The translations under genes and the position numbers were made by a program. From Diplolepis rosae (Eukaryota; Arthropoda; Insecta; Hymenoptera; Diplolepididae), in the NCBI GenBank assembly GCA_030998225.1, contig JAPYXD010000259.1:6123001-6187000 (forward strand): a stretch of DNA of 64,000 nucleotides, written 5' to 3'. This document shows positions 18,504 to 29,866 of this stretch, piece after piece. Every line of letters begins with the position of its first letter. Position 1 is the stretch's first letter. Below the pieces are notes generated by a model. The model was not told the DNA's origin. It was given only the letters and a program-made list of their open reading frames with translations, and did no database searches.

Positions 18504-19059
18504 GTTCTTTAGATTTTCAAAGTAGGCTTGTATTTTAGAAGAAAGTAAATTGAACAGACATTCATAATCAAGAATTTTCTTAATTATAAATGAGCTCGGT
18601 TGTATACGAATTCAAGCATGCATAAACGAATTAATCACACAATAGTGTATTAAAGTGAGATAATTGGTAATTTTCACGAAAAGTTATAAAAACACCTTTG
18701 AGTGCAAAAAATCTAGCACAGTGTTGCTAATTACAAGGGAATTTTCTGTGACCCAGGAAAATTTAATGATCTTGGGAAATTTCATGGGAAATAAATAAAT
18801 TCCGAGTAATCCCGAGATATTGAGTAATTATTGAACTTTAATTCATTTAATTCACTTTGAATACTTCTCAAAGAATATTTCGCCAATTCAATTATAACGA
18901 CTTTTGATTTAAAAAAGATTATTTTCATTAGTAGGGAGGCTACTTTTTCTGCAGAGTTTATAATTCTATTGAATTCTTATTTACATATTCTTTCTATTTT
19001 GACATGTCAAAATTATTTGATTTAGATTTATTTTTTATTTTTTATTTTTTAAAGATCTT
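18504..19059. other. AT-rich, nothing recognised
   Basis: No coding similarity, repeat ends or RNA gene found. Confidence 0.45.
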
Positions 19060-19134
19060 TTAAGACATCATTCTGCTATCTCGGCAAAAAAGGGTGATTT
19101 TCAATAATTTTTTTCTCAACAACTACTTCATATA

Positions 19135-19689
19135 ACAGGTGTACAAATAAGTTTCCGCCGTTTGACAAAAGTTGGCGTCACCAGCAAGTTTTGGTTGAAA
19201 TTGCCAGATGTAAAACGTCACTGTTGTAAGCTTGGACATCTGTGAACAATATAACTATGAAATATTAGTGGATTTTTATCAGTATAATATATTCTTTTGT
19301 GTGCGAAAATGTCGATTTTTGAGCCGAATAAGCGTCATTTGCGGGAACTTTTGATTTACTTCTTTAATCTTAAGAAATCTGCAGCCGAAGCGCAATGATT
19401 GCTTGTACCATAGAAGCAAATGGTGAGGCTGCCTTACGTGAGAGAAGTTGTCGTGAGTGGTTTCAAAAGCTTAAGAATGGTAAATTTGACATCGAAGACA
19501 AAGAACGTAGCGGAAGGCCGAAAGTGTACGAAGACGCGGAATGGGAAACATTATTGGATCAAGATTCGTGCCAAACGCCACACGAACAATACGATGGACA
19601 ATACTTCGGACAAAACATACGGTTCCGTTCTTTCACAATAAATGCCCAATTTTTGATAAAAAACGGCGGGAACTTATTTGTACACCTGA
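19135..19689 (+). mobile_element. Internally deleted mariner, CAGGTGTACAAATAAG family (555 bp)
   Basis: Ends ACAGGTGTACAAATAAGTTT and inverted TCAGGTGTACAAATAAGTTC, with TA at 19133-19134 and 19690-19691. The sister copy at 23420 (actatataattaaat) shows the empty site, confirming insertion at TA. Confidence 0.85.
19309..19640 (+). pseudogene. Mariner transposase N-terminal remnant
   Basis: Reads MSIFEPNKRHLRELLIYFF then a stop and frameshift, then SCREWFQKLKNGKFDIEDKE and RSGRPKVYED, the usual mariner N-terminal DNA-binding region. The whole catalytic domain is deleted. Confidence 0.75.
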
Positions 19690-20080
19690 TAATTAAATGA
19701 AACTTTCAGTGCTTATTTACGCCATCGCAAAGTTAACAAAAAAATTTTCTTACATTACATTATTGATTAGTTTAGGTGATTTTAACAATGAACAGTGTCT
19801 AAAAAAAGGCATGTCCCTGGCGCGCACGATATCCCCCGTCAGCATCATCTGAAACAAATAAATTAAAAAATTTCTTTATTAGTATAACCATAGCTCTGAA
19901 TTGACGGAGCGGATTTTTTTTATTTTGCAAAATAACCAAATGGCGGCAGTTCAAACAAAATTTTTCCTAAGTCGACTTTTTTTTGTTAATTTAACTATGA
20001 TAAAATTAAAAATTTTAAAAACCGCTTTGTCAATCAATAGATATTTATGTTTGGGATAAACCTCCGAGGTTTCAAATGCA

Positions 20081-20357
20081 AAAAAAAAAAAAAAATAATA
20101 ATAATTTTCACATACATATTTTTAACCCTCCTCTTGTTTTTCTACTGTTTTTTTTCCTCCTTGAAGAAGACTATTGCCCTATACCTAGTTAAGAAATTCG
20201 AGACGGTTGTGGTGATTTTTACGAGTGGAAAAAAGCGTGTATTTTTGAAGGAAAAATTTGGTATATCAGCTGTATGGAAAATCCGATATTATTAGAGTAT
20301 ATTTAGAATTCAAAAAATGATAGAAGGTCATTTATTTCTGAAATTTAGTTTTATTCT
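20081..20357. other. T-rich sequence, nothing recognised
   Basis: Begins with an A-run and low-complexity pyrimidine tracts; no supported feature. Confidence 0.4.
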
Positions 20358-20361
20358 TTAA

Positions 20362-20851
20362 GGGTGTATACTTAGAAAGCCAAAAAACGATTTTTTTGTG
20401 AATTTTTTTCAGGATGGGTTTTATTTATTGTAGACCTATATTATACAGTTTGAATAACATATGCTTCAAATAGTTCCAGTAATTTTTTCATGTAAAAATA
20501 TTGAAAAATAGGCGAGTTATAGTCGATTTTCCAGAAGTCCTCCAAAAAAAAGATAGTCATGCGTTGAACATAATATAACTGGCTCACCTAAAACAAAAAA
20601 TACCAAGAGGTTAGTTAAAATACAATCTTCCCGTATACTTATCACGCAATTTTGATCAAAATTTAAATTTATAACAAAATGACAGATGTTTAAAAAAAAA
20701 ATTTCGATAAAAAAATGTCTCATTTTTCAATTAAAAAAAAAAAATAATGTTCCAGGACCATAAAGTTCACCTTCTTCCTCAATAGCAGCTTTCAGAAAAT
20801 GCAATATAAAAATCGATTTTTTTAAATTTCTAAGTATACGTTTCCTCTTAA
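20362..20851. mobile_element. Kolobok-like deletion derivative (~490 bp)
   Basis: TTAA at both ends. Ends GGGTGTATACTTAGAAAGCC and, inverted, GAGGAAACGTATACTTAG. Near the right end the minus strand still encodes KAAIEEEGELYGPGT, the C-terminal tail seen in the transposase at 59453 (LLLYGPGIAD). Confidence 0.65.
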
Positions 20852-21073
20852 TACGTCACAGCATAAAGAGAAAAACAAACTTATGTACTTCTCTTGACAT
20901 ACCGCGCACGTGAAATAATAAAATAAATTAGTTTCAACGAAGCAAAAATACGAATTTGCGCATTGACTAAGTTTTGTTTGCTTTATCCGCTTGTTTATAT
21001 ACAGTGAATTCTAAATATTTTTTCAATGCGTGTTGTGCATACTGGATTGCTTCATTTTGATTTGCAAGCTATG

Positions 21074-21298
21074 ACGTTTTTCGAGCTATTCCGGGAGAGT
21101 TTGGTATAACATTAGCAAATCAGGGAATATTTCGGATGGGGATTTTTACCATACTTGGACGGTAAAACTCATGAACTGCGCATGCGCAAGCGCTAATAAA
21201 GACAGTTTTACCGTCCAAGCACGGTAAAAATCCCCACTCCAAATATTCCCCGATTTGCTAATGTTACCAAACACTCACGAAATGACGCGAAAAACGTG
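21074..21298. mobile_element. Palindromic MITE (225 bp)
   Basis: Arms of about 100 bp start ACGTTTTTCG. Inner arm words are GGGGATTTTTACC and TTGGACGGTAAAACT. The spacer holds TGCGCATGCGCA at 21177-21188, an NRF-1-type site. Confidence 0.75.
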
Positions 21299-21830
21299 CT
21301 TCCGTTGCATGAAAATTACAACTTTATTTTTTAAAATTGAAACGAAAAAAATATACGTTTTGAATAAGTAGTTTATTTTTTAATTGACCTTCCATAAAAT
21401 GAAACATTTTGTTACGAAATATTAATTGAAATATCTTTTAGTTTTGTATTTTGGATGATTCAGTGAAATTCATAATATAGACTGTTGTGAAAACAAATAT
21501 TTAAAAAATAAAAAATAAACAGATTAAAAGTTGGCAAATAAAAAATATGAATTCACGCATTCGTGGAAAAATCTCATTTCGAAGCTTTTAATCCTATTAT
21601 TTAATATTAACACGAAAATGTTTCTATTGTATAACGAAATAAAATAAAATGGAAATAAAATGCGATCACGATAATCCCCAAATTGAGCAGGTCTTATCTA
21701 TGGATCAAAATTCGCTGAATTTACTTAAAAAACAATTTTGAAAATATTGAAGATTAAAAAAACTCTGAAAAAATTCCATTGTTTAAAATTATTTTGAATA
21801 ATCATTGAAAAAATTATTGAGTAATTTTAC
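21299..21830. other. AT-rich, nothing recognised
   Basis: No supported feature. Confidence 0.45.
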
Positions 21831-22054
21831 TTAGTTATAGCCGTAAGTCGTCGTTAGAATTAATGACACTTGCTTTTAAGAGCGGCTTCTGTTTATGCTT
21901 GCACAGAGTAAATTTAGTTCTTATTTTCTACCGCTAGAGTACGGATGATATGCTTCTTGAAAGAAAAATGATTCACTGAGAGCATAAGTGGAGACAGCTA
22001 TTACCCGCCAGCGTCATTAATTTTAATGACAGCTATTTATTTTAACTATAACAG
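21831..22054. mobile_element. Degenerate palindromic MITE
   Basis: Imperfect inverted arms: GTTATAG, TTAGAATTAATGAC and TTATGCT on the left answer GTCATTAATTTTAAT, AGCATAA and CTATAAC on the right. Boundaries approximate. Confidence 0.45.
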
Positions 22055-22543
22055 TGTTACGCAAGGATAATATAATTTCCTTTAATTTTTGGATTTTTTG
22101 TTTGTTTTAATACTAGCTAATTGGTATCTACAAAGCTTTCAGAATGCGATGATGATTCGATCTAATTAACGGGGAGGAATGGCGTCACTTCAAAGTTATA
22201 CAAAGTCTATACCAAATCTAATTTTTCATTCTTCTTATTTTCCTCCATTATATGTATAAATCTAACTTCCATTTCTGCGATTTGTTAGAGAATAGGTCTG
22301 CCAACTCTTAATTACAACTCTTAAATTTTCACAAATCTTATACAATCGTCTCATATCGCTTTGAATTTTTCGAATTTCCTCAAAATATTTTTCAATATCA
22401 TTAAATAATTTCAATTACGTTGAAATTATGTATTATACATAAAATAGATCGAATAATTCATAAATGTAATTGGTTATATAATTCTCGACAGTTTTTTTGA
22501 TTGGAAAAAAAATGATAAAAACGATATTTGATAAACATCTTAT

Positions 22544-22814
22544 TTTCTAAATTTGAATCAGTCAAAATCTACTGACTATCAGTGAAATTTGATTGATTCA
22601 AATAGCTAAAAAGAGGTTACTGTAAATCAGTCAAATTTCACTGATTATTTCAGTGAAAATTGACTGATTTGACAGTGAGAAATATTTTTTTCACTGATGA
22701 ATCAGTGAAAATTAACTGATTTAACAGTGAAAAATATTTTTTCACTGATGAATTAGTGAAAAGGTAAATCTCTGATTCAATCAGTGAAAATTTTACTGAT
22801 TCAAATTTAGAGAG
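22544..22814. mobile_element. ATCAGTGA-word TIR element (~270 bp)
   Basis: Ends TTCTAAATTTGAATCAGT and inverted CTCTAAATTTGAATCAGT. The whole interior is tandem and inverted forms of TCACTGATT/AATCAGTGA. Related to 11341-11725. Confidence 0.65.
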
Positions 22815-22894
22815 TATATTTTATATTTTTAATGGTAGAGAGTATACGTATGTACGTGAGAAAAATAAAAATTTTAGTTCCCCAAAATTTTTCT

Positions 22895-23115
22895 CTGATA
22901 ATTAATATTTTTGGCTAAAGCTATGAGACATGAAGAATGTCATATCAACGGAATATTGTAGATTGTAATTGGTTTTGAACAATTAGAAAAATTCTACTGC
23001 CGGTAAAACAGCAATTCATTTTTTAAGCATTCAAAACCTATTAACGTCTCCAATACTCCGTTAATATGTCATTCATTTTAGAGTTATGATCCAGTGGTAA
23101 TTTTTAATCTAGTTG
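22895..23115. mobile_element. Palindromic MITE
   Basis: Imperfect inverted arms: GAATGTCATATCAACGGAAT pairs with the inverse of GAATGACATATTAACGGAGT, and GGTTTTGAA with its inverse. Outer limits uncertain. Confidence 0.5.
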
Positions 23116-23359
23116 TAATAAAATTCTTACAAATCGAATATATAACTTAATTAACGTAATCGATCAGAGAATTTTTTCCAGTTAGCTTTATAATAATTGC
23201 GTATTGACAATGCAATAAAAAGAAAGATAATAACACAGCAAAATGATTTTGTAGAGCAATTTTTGTTGCCTTTGCAAAATTCGTTGTATATGATAAAAAA
23301 GAATTTTGTAGCTTATACTGGTAAAATTATTTTTCTAATGCGAACAAAAGGTTTTTTAG

Positions 23360-25317
23360 TGGTACCAAATATATCTCGGTAAAAAAAAGGTGAATTTCAA
23401 GAGTGTTTTTCTCAATAACTACTCTATATAATTAAATAAAATTTTCAGTATTTGTGTAGTCTCAAGTTTACAAGAAAATTTTTGTACATAAAATTATTGT
23501 TTAGTTTAGGTAATGTTTAACAATGAACCCAGCAAACACTGTTATATAACATGTATGTAACTGTTACATAAGAGCTTGTAACACGTTACATAGCTAGTGA
23601 CTTACAGGTGAGTCACCTGTGACGCAAAATGTCACACATTGTGTGATGAATTAGTTCTATAACAGCTCTGTGACGCTGTGATGTAATGGGTCTGTAACAG
23701 GCTTATGTAACATATGTGCTATATTGTTACGCAGCATCAATGTAAATATGTTCTATATGTGTTATGCAATTATGTTATATAGAAGTTTTGTAAAAGCGAT
23801 ATGCAAATAGTATGTAACGGAGATATGTTAAACAGATATACGATGATAAAATATTGATAATACACAACTCATTTCTGTAAGTCAAATTTTGCACCTTTGT
23901 GTTATTTGTCTATATATAATATTACATGATTGTTACATATCTGATAATAACGTGCATTATACACAACTTACAGAGAAGCACTACACAGTAATGCTGTCAT
24001 AGTACATACTTACGTAACACTGCAAAGGAAGTGTTATTGATCATTCGCGTAACCAAGTTACAGAATCAAAGTTACAGTATTGTCTCATAAAAATTACGTC
24101 ACACTGTTACGTAGCTGTTACTAATGTACATTATATACAACTAACATAACTATTCCGTAACGTTGTTACATTACCCTTACGTAACAAAGCAATGAAATTG
24201 TAATAGATCATTTATTTAACCAAGTTATAGAAAAGTTGTCACGTGATTCTTACATAAAAATTACGTGACATTGTTACATAGCTGTTACTAATGTACATTA
24301 TATACAACTCACATAACTATTCCGTAACACTGTTACATTACCCTTAAGAAACAAAGAAACGATATTGTTATAGATCATTCGGGCAACAAAGTTACAGAAC
24401 AAATGATACATGATTCTTACATAATAATTATGTCACATTGTTACATAGATTTTATTAATGTACATTACACATGACTTACATAATTATACAGTAATGCCGT
24501 GACAGTTCACTTACATAACATTATGACAAAACTCTTACAGATCATGTGTGGAACACAATTAGAGAACGAATTTTACATTGTTTTTCTATAGCATATACAT
24601 CCCACTGCTACAGAATTGTTACATTCACTCTTTTATTGATCTTTTACATCTTCACGCGGTAACAATCTTACATAACATTGTTACCTTCCCGTTATATAGC
24701 AATTACATCACTGAACAATAACAATCGTTACATAACCAGAAATAACTATGTTACCCTTTTGTTACGGAGCGGTTACATAACGTGTTTGCTGGGAACAGAG
24801 TGTCTAAAAAAAAGCATGTCCATGGCACGCACGATTTCCTCAGTCAGCATCATCTGAAACAAATAAATGAAACTTTTTCTTTATTAGTATGACCATAGAT
24901 CTGAAGTGACGAAGCGAATTTTTTTTATTTTTTAAAATAACAAAATGGCGGTAGTTTAAAAAAATGCAAAAATCGACCTTTTTTGTTAATTTAATTATAA
25001 TGAAATTAAAAATTTCAAAAACCGCTTCGTCTCTCCATAGATATTTATTTTTAGAATAAACGTAGAAAATTTGAAAGTAATCGGTTGAAAACTTTTTGAG
25101 AAATCGTGCATGCTGAGCGCAAAAACGTTGTTTCGAGAAAAAAGCGTTTAAAGTTTTCGGAACATAAAAACTTTTTTAAAAAAATTTTCTTACACTTAAT
25201 CAGCGATCCCTGCTCCATATAATACCCCTTCTGCTTGATCAAATGAATCCTCCTAAACCTATCGAAAAATGCATTAAAAAAATCGATTTTTTAAAAGTGA
25301 GATAGAAGAATGACCTC
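23360..25317. mobile_element. Non-autonomous Kolobok-like copy split by CCCAGCAAACAC element
   Basis: Right end, inverted, GAGGTCATTCTTCTATCTC next to TTAA (25318-25321). Left end near TTAG at 23356. Body matches 19064-20080. At 25199-25240 the minus strand ends a frame DQAEGVLYGAGIAD-stop, the conserved tail of the transposase at 59453. The rest of the transposase is gone. Confidence 0.65.
23528..24793. mobile_element. CCCAGCAAACAC TIR element filled with TGTTACATAA repeats (1266 bp)
   Basis: Perfect 12-bp ends CCCAGCAAACAC / GTGTTTGCTGGG. The uninterrupted sister site at 19786 (aacaatgaacagtgtct) shows a clean insertion with at most a 2-bp AA duplication. The interior is almost wholly variants of TGTTACATAAC. 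From about 23940 to 24600 it forms a tandem array of period 167 bp (GCTGTTACTAATGTACATTA at 24114 and 24281, degenerate at 24448). No coding capacity; superfamily unknown. Confidence 0.75.
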
Positions 25318-25321
25318 TTAA

Positions 25322-26219
25322 TGCATTGAAGATGAACAGTCATAATGCAGTGATAAGAGGTAACCTTATGACCCCAAAGAAGACGATGAGACGCAAGAGG
25401 TCCGACGCCTCGTCTCGGCGGAGCTCTTTTCTATCATCTATCCTATACCCAAGGCGGCAAGATAATCCTGGGAGCCAATTATTTCACGTTTTCTGCCAGA
25501 TCTTGTAGCAGATGCTATTATTGTTGCTTACTGACTACTTCGAAGTCACGTTCGACTCAGGCTCAGCGCATAAGCTTCTTGGAAGTTCAACGCGCCAAGA
25601 ATCTCTTTTCAATTTAAAATCATGTTATCGCGTAAAACCCGCTGATGCATAGACAAGGTGAGAGAGTTGAGTTCGTAAGAAGAGCCTATCCCTTGTCCCG
25701 ATCCAGTATTCTCCTATCCTGCAATCTTGTACCTCAGAGGCCTAAATGCGTGACGTTAAGTGATAAGCGGATGGAAGACTTATTCATAAGGTAATCGCCC
25801 AACGTCCTGATTATGGTACCTAAGTGTCAATATGAAAAAATGAAGCTAAAGGTAGGGTGTCAATGCCCAGATCATCGTGGAGTCACCAACGTAATAATTA
25901 TCTGCTGGTCAGAAATTCTGGATGAAAGGTGAGAAGAAAATAAGAGAAAAGGCAATTTTATGTACAAGATGTTGTATCGCCTCCAGCGTGTGAGATTAGC
26001 TCCGCATGATCCTTGGGCAAGGATCGTCGTCGATCTGTTCACGTCTCTTACCTTAGCACGATCACATCGTTCCTTCTCTTCTTCCTCTCATTACTAGTAA
26101 CTTTTCTTCCTGTCAGAAATAATGTATTGCCTAACTTAACTCAAACCTACGCCTTACCATAAGTGATCACCTAAAACCAGTCTTACATCATTTTTATATA
26201 TCTGCACCTAGATAATGAT
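25322..26219. other. GC-richer intergenic stretch, nothing recognised
   Basis: Less AT-rich than its surroundings, with no open frame above 60 codons worth keeping. Could be non-coding transcribed DNA or unique spacer; no evidence decides. Confidence 0.4.
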
Positions 26220-26446
26220 TTTGTCAAATCAACAAAAATTATTTTTTAGATTTGCAGCACCAAGTGGTTCAATTCTAGTAATTGGGACTTTGTAGCTTCC
26301 TATTAGAAACCTTATGAAAAACTTACAAGGATGAGTTTTCTTATAAGGTTCCCTTATAAGAACCTCATCATGCTATAAATTTTGCTTTATATTTTGGTTA
26401 GTCGAAAAAGTTCGTGGCGTTTTTTGAGTAAGATAGAGACGCTCAA

Positions 26447-27110
26447 GGTAGTTTTTATCCACGAAAATTAGACCTCAAGCAAAAATAGATAATTTTGCTT
26501 TCAAGAATAGCAATATTATTATTGAAGGGCTATTTTGAAAGAGAAAAGATTATTTTACAAGAAAAAAATTTGAAACACAGAAAAATAATTTTATTAATAA
26601 ATTTTATTTTTGACCCAACTTTTTTTCTTATCGCTCCTTACCATATTTTAAAAAGTAATGCTATTCTAATAAATCATGAATCATTTTTTCAGAGAAAAGA
26701 TTTCCCACAACGTCACCGTTTCAGATTTTTAAAATTAAATTCTTTAATGGCTGAAACCATTAAAAAACATTTTCCAAAACGAAATTTTTATAAACAAATT
26801 GCTGAATTTTATGATAATTTATTCATTTTCGATAATTGGAAATGGTTAAGTTGTAGGGAATCTTTTTTTTGAAAAAGTGATTTGTAATTTATTAAAATCG
26901 CATAACTTTTTGAAATTTGGTAAAAAACGATAAGAAAAAAAGTTGGGGCAAAAATAAAATTTATTAATAAAATTATTTTTCTGTCTCAAATTTGTTTCGT
27001 GGAAATTAATCTTTTCTCTTCAAAAATAGCCCTTCAATAATAATATTTCTATTCTTGAAAGCAAAATTATCTATTTTTGCCTGAGGTCTAATTTTCGTGG
27101 ATCAACTACC
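26447..27110. mobile_element. TTAA fold-back element, copy 2 (664 bp)
   Basis: Same family as 13865-14517: ends GGTAGTT/AACTACC, borders TCAA (26443-26446) and TTAA (27111-27114). A 125-codon plus frame (26495-26872) runs through the left arm, but it is compositionally driven and has no recognisable similarity. Confidence 0.7.
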
Positions 27111-27218
27111 TTAAAACCGAGTATTAAAATCAATTTATTTGAACTAAATATTCTCCATTATTATCGTCAATTTTTCACCATTTTTCGGGCAGAGCCATAA
27201 TTCTATCATTATACTCTA

Positions 27219-28144
27219 AAAACAGACTATTGGCTGTAAAACGTTTCCTTTTACTATTAAAGGATTTTCTATTTAAAATTTGCATGTGAGGAAATCCTTT
27301 AACAGTTAAAGGATTGTCGTTTCAACGATATCCTTTTACTGTCAAAGTATTTCCTTTGGTCTGGAAATGAAATCCATTATCGTACAAAGGAAATATAATT
27401 TCGAGGATAAAAGAAAACAAATTGTATAATATAACCTAATAAGAAATGTACACAAGCCCAATTTTGACAAATGCCAATATTAAATCGATCATTTTCAATA
27501 CTATAATAACGACCCGTCTTAGATTTCGGCTCAAAGAAATTTTACGATACAACTTTGATGAAAACCATAATATTTAATGAAATTCAAGCACGATTTACAA
27601 AATCATTTTGAAAAAGGACGACTGATAAGCCTTCGGTGGTAAAAGCATTAAAAATTAATAAATTTATAATGCTTCGCTTGTCAGAAGCAATGGAAAATGA
27701 GGTTATGTGGATAAAAATTGTTTGTTTTAATATACATACCTTCCAAAATTGTTACGTCACACTCTAGGATTTCTAATATTTTAAAGAAATCCATTTCCTT
27801 GACGCATCCACGTTAATTAATCGCGATCATAAAAGAATATATCACGCAACACAAAAATTACTCGCGCATATTGCACTGTTAAGCACTAGACGATGTACAC
27901 TCACTGATGCGCAGGCGCACTTAGTCTGCTAACCTAGATATGCAATCCTTTAATATTTAATGGATTTCTTTTCAGAGTTAAAACAAATCGTTTATCGGTA
28001 AAACTATTTTCGTTTTGCATTTTACAGATGAGTTTTTTAACAGTTAAACGATTCTGTTGATAGACAAAATAAATCTGCTTAATTTTAGTGGATGCATTCT
28101 GAAAGGGATGTAATTTCAATGCCAATAGAATTTTTTTTAGAGTG
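27219..28144. mobile_element. TIR element with ACTCTAAAAA ends (~925 bp)
   Basis: Left CTCTAAAAACAGACTATTGG and right, inverted, CACTCTAAAAAAAATTCTAT share the end word and CTATTGGC. The interior repeats TAAAGGAT/ATCCTTTA many times. It carries TGCGCAGGCGCA at 27908-27919. The right TA is shared with the next element. Confidence 0.55.
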
Positions 28145-28146
28145 TA

Positions 28147-28583
28147 CACTCGAGATTCCCTCCAAAGAAGAGCTTGAGCATTGGAGTGTTCTCTGCAACG
28201 AGCACGAGAGGGAGCCCCTCCATACCCAACTTGTTGTCATGTGCGTTATATGATGCACGCAGTCGGTGATGCCATGTGAATAATTGTACTGGGAAATTTA
28301 CTCTATGGAATAGTAAAAAAGTGTATGAAAGAGTAATTTGTGGATATTTAGCATGGAATCGACTTCTTTGATGGTATGTACTCAAAATACAGTTCGATCA
28401 ATCTAATATGGTACGGGAAAATTAGCCATTATCGATCCTAACCTAAAATAATATTTTTCTTCGCTTCAAATTCGAGCGCGCTTAGCCCATAATAGTGAGG
28501 GAAGAGGAGTCAATCAGCTGCTCGTTGTAGGGAACGGTGACGCGCTTGTATAAGGGAACGCTCGTTGGAGGGAATCTCGAGTG
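28147..28583. mobile_element. MITE with CACTCGAGATTCCCTCCAA ends (437 bp)
   Basis: 19-bp inverted ends, TA at 28145-28146 and 28584-28585. No coding capacity (an 82-codon minus frame crosses the left end and is dismissed). Tc1/mariner-type target. Confidence 0.75.
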
Positions 28584-28985
28584 TATAAAATTTCTGTGGT
28601 TTCTGGTTGAAAAACTGAATCAATTGGTTCTCACAGGCATCTCTTAAAGCCAGCCTAGTTCCATGAAAAGAGTTCTGCTGAAATCAAAACAAGTGGTATT
28701 CTAAGGGTGTTATATCTCAGCTATTGGGATCGGACATGGAGGCGTGGCTTTCCAAAATCACGTGGGTCACATGATCCAATATGGCCGAAACTAATTGTCG
28801 AGATGCATTGTTTACATATGCGGTTCTGTTCATTTTTATATTAAACAATGATTTTAACGATTCAAGAAATTTGCCAATGGGCCGAAATCAATCAGGGAAA
28901 AATAAATTTTATCGGGGGAGAGAATGTGTATAAGAAATGATTATTTTAATTGAAATATCAAAATTGTTCAGGTTAATATAGAATA
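28584..28985. other. Flank or intron 3' of the THAP exon
   Basis: Contains a GC-rich stretch at 28710-28800 (GGCGTGGC, CACGTGGGTCACATGATCC). In gene orientation this follows the THAP exon donor. No second exon could be identified. Confidence 0.4.
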
Positions 28986-28993
28986 TTACTTAC

Positions 28994-29219
28994 CAGGAAA
29001 TAGAAAATCTTCTGTGGTAAAATGACATGAACACACCCTTAAATATGGGATTTTCGGGAATGCTAAAATAATTGTCGATTTTGACAAAATTCCGATTTTA
29101 GGAGGGAAGAAATGGTAGCTCAAATCTGCATTTTCCAGTGACTTAGACTTACAACTGTTCACTGCACATACGAAGCCGCATTTCTTTTTTAAATTAAATG
29201 TCAGTCTTGAGCTTTCCAT
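28994..29219 (-). CDS. THAP zinc-finger domain exon (partial gene)
   Basis: From an ATG at 29219 the frame encodes about 75 residues and ends at a consensus donor (CCTG|GTAAGT). The THAP C2CH pattern is visible: CAVNSC, YHFFPP, then CSCHFTTEDF (Cys-X2-His and the HFxxxDF end). THAP domains bind DNA, in host regulators and at the N terminus of P- and Kolobok-type transposases. The invariant Trp is not obvious. It lies inside the span of the TTGGTTAG mariner, so it is either a transposon's first exon or a retained gene fragment. No downstream exon was found. Confidence 0.6.
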
Positions 29220-29266
29220 CTTTTGGATATATTTATTAAATGATTTTTTCAATTATTTGTCTATCC

Positions 29267-29640
29267 TTATAATGTAAAACGACACTTCAGAAAACTTCCG
29301 ATTCTCACCGCCAGGTGTCGCGTTCCCAATGTTCGTTCCCAACACGGCGGGCACATCAAAACTTCCCAGCCAAGCTCTTTTAATTTTTGACGACTCGTCA
29401 AAGTTGTGTGCATGTGGCGGTCCATCTTGTTTTTCACACTCAATTCATGTTGCACCCAAACATCGAGTTTCTTTTTGAACCCAGCCTTTTGCAAATAGTT
29501 TAAAACGGTTTGATGATGGATGTTAAATTCATAAGCTATGCCATGACTGCTAATATGCCGATCTTGCTCAATTTTTTTGAGGATTTCATCAGTTTTTTCG
29601 GTAATTTTGCGCGAAACAAGCTTTAAGTGTCACTTTTGAA
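29267..29640 (-). pseudogene. Mariner transposase remnant (TTGGTTAG family)
   Basis: Reads QKAGFKKKLDVWVQHEL then jumps to TTLTSRQKLKELGWEVLM; the region with the first two catalytic Asp residues is deleted. After PP the expected YSPDLAPSD is replaced by unrelated GC-rich sequence (near 29345). Confidence 0.7.
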
Positions 29641-29866
29641 ACGCGCGTCTAGTGCCGAAAAACGCTACGAATTTTTTCGACTAACCAATATAAGCTCATA
29701 ACCTAATAAGAATTTTATAAGGTAAAATTGATAAAAGTATGAGTTTTTTATAAGGTTCTTATAAGGAAGCTATAAGGCACCGATTACTGAGGAAGCAAAG
29801 AGTGGTTTTGTTGAACTGACAAAGTAGTTTTGTTGATTAAACTAAATAATACCAAAAACATTAGAA

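Larger units (their letters stand above)
19064..20080. mobile_element. Non-autonomous Kolobok-like copy, interrupted by mariner
   Basis: Left end after TTAA (19060-19063) reads GACATCATTCTGCTATCTC, matching the inverted right end of 23360-25317. Body words (CATCATCTGAAACAAATAAA, ATAACCAAATGGCGGCAG) are shared with that copy and with the non-coding part of 58841-61597. The right end is not found. The coordinates include the mariner at 19135-19689. Confidence 0.6.
26394..29688 (-). mobile_element. Mariner with TTGGTTAGTCG ends, loaded with inserts
   Basis: Ends TTGGTTAGTCGAAAAAGTTC and inverted TTGGTTAGTCGAAAAAATTC. TA follows the right end (29689-29690); the left flank reads TT. The 3.3-kb span holds a fold-back element, an ACTCTAAAAA element, a CACTCGAG MITE and a THAP exon. 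Only the right 400 bp retain mariner coding sequence. Confidence 0.75.
26222..29866. mobile_element. AT-rich palindromic element split by a mariner
   Basis: 26222-26393 and 29689-29866 are imperfect inverted copies (GTAGCTTCCTATTAGAAACC on the left against TAGCTTCCTTATAAGAACC inverted on the right; also TCAACAAAA). The TTGGTTAG mariner and its inserts lie at the centre. Confidence 0.5.

Noticed and set aside
23528..24793. CRISPR-like array of repeats
   Set aside because: Repeats are imperfect, palindromic, without uniform spacers, and the context is eukaryotic transposon DNA.
26495..26872. 125-codon frame in the fold-back element
   Set aside because: It lies in an inverted arm, its sister copy at 14193-14471 keeps only part on the other strand, and it has no domain or codon signature.
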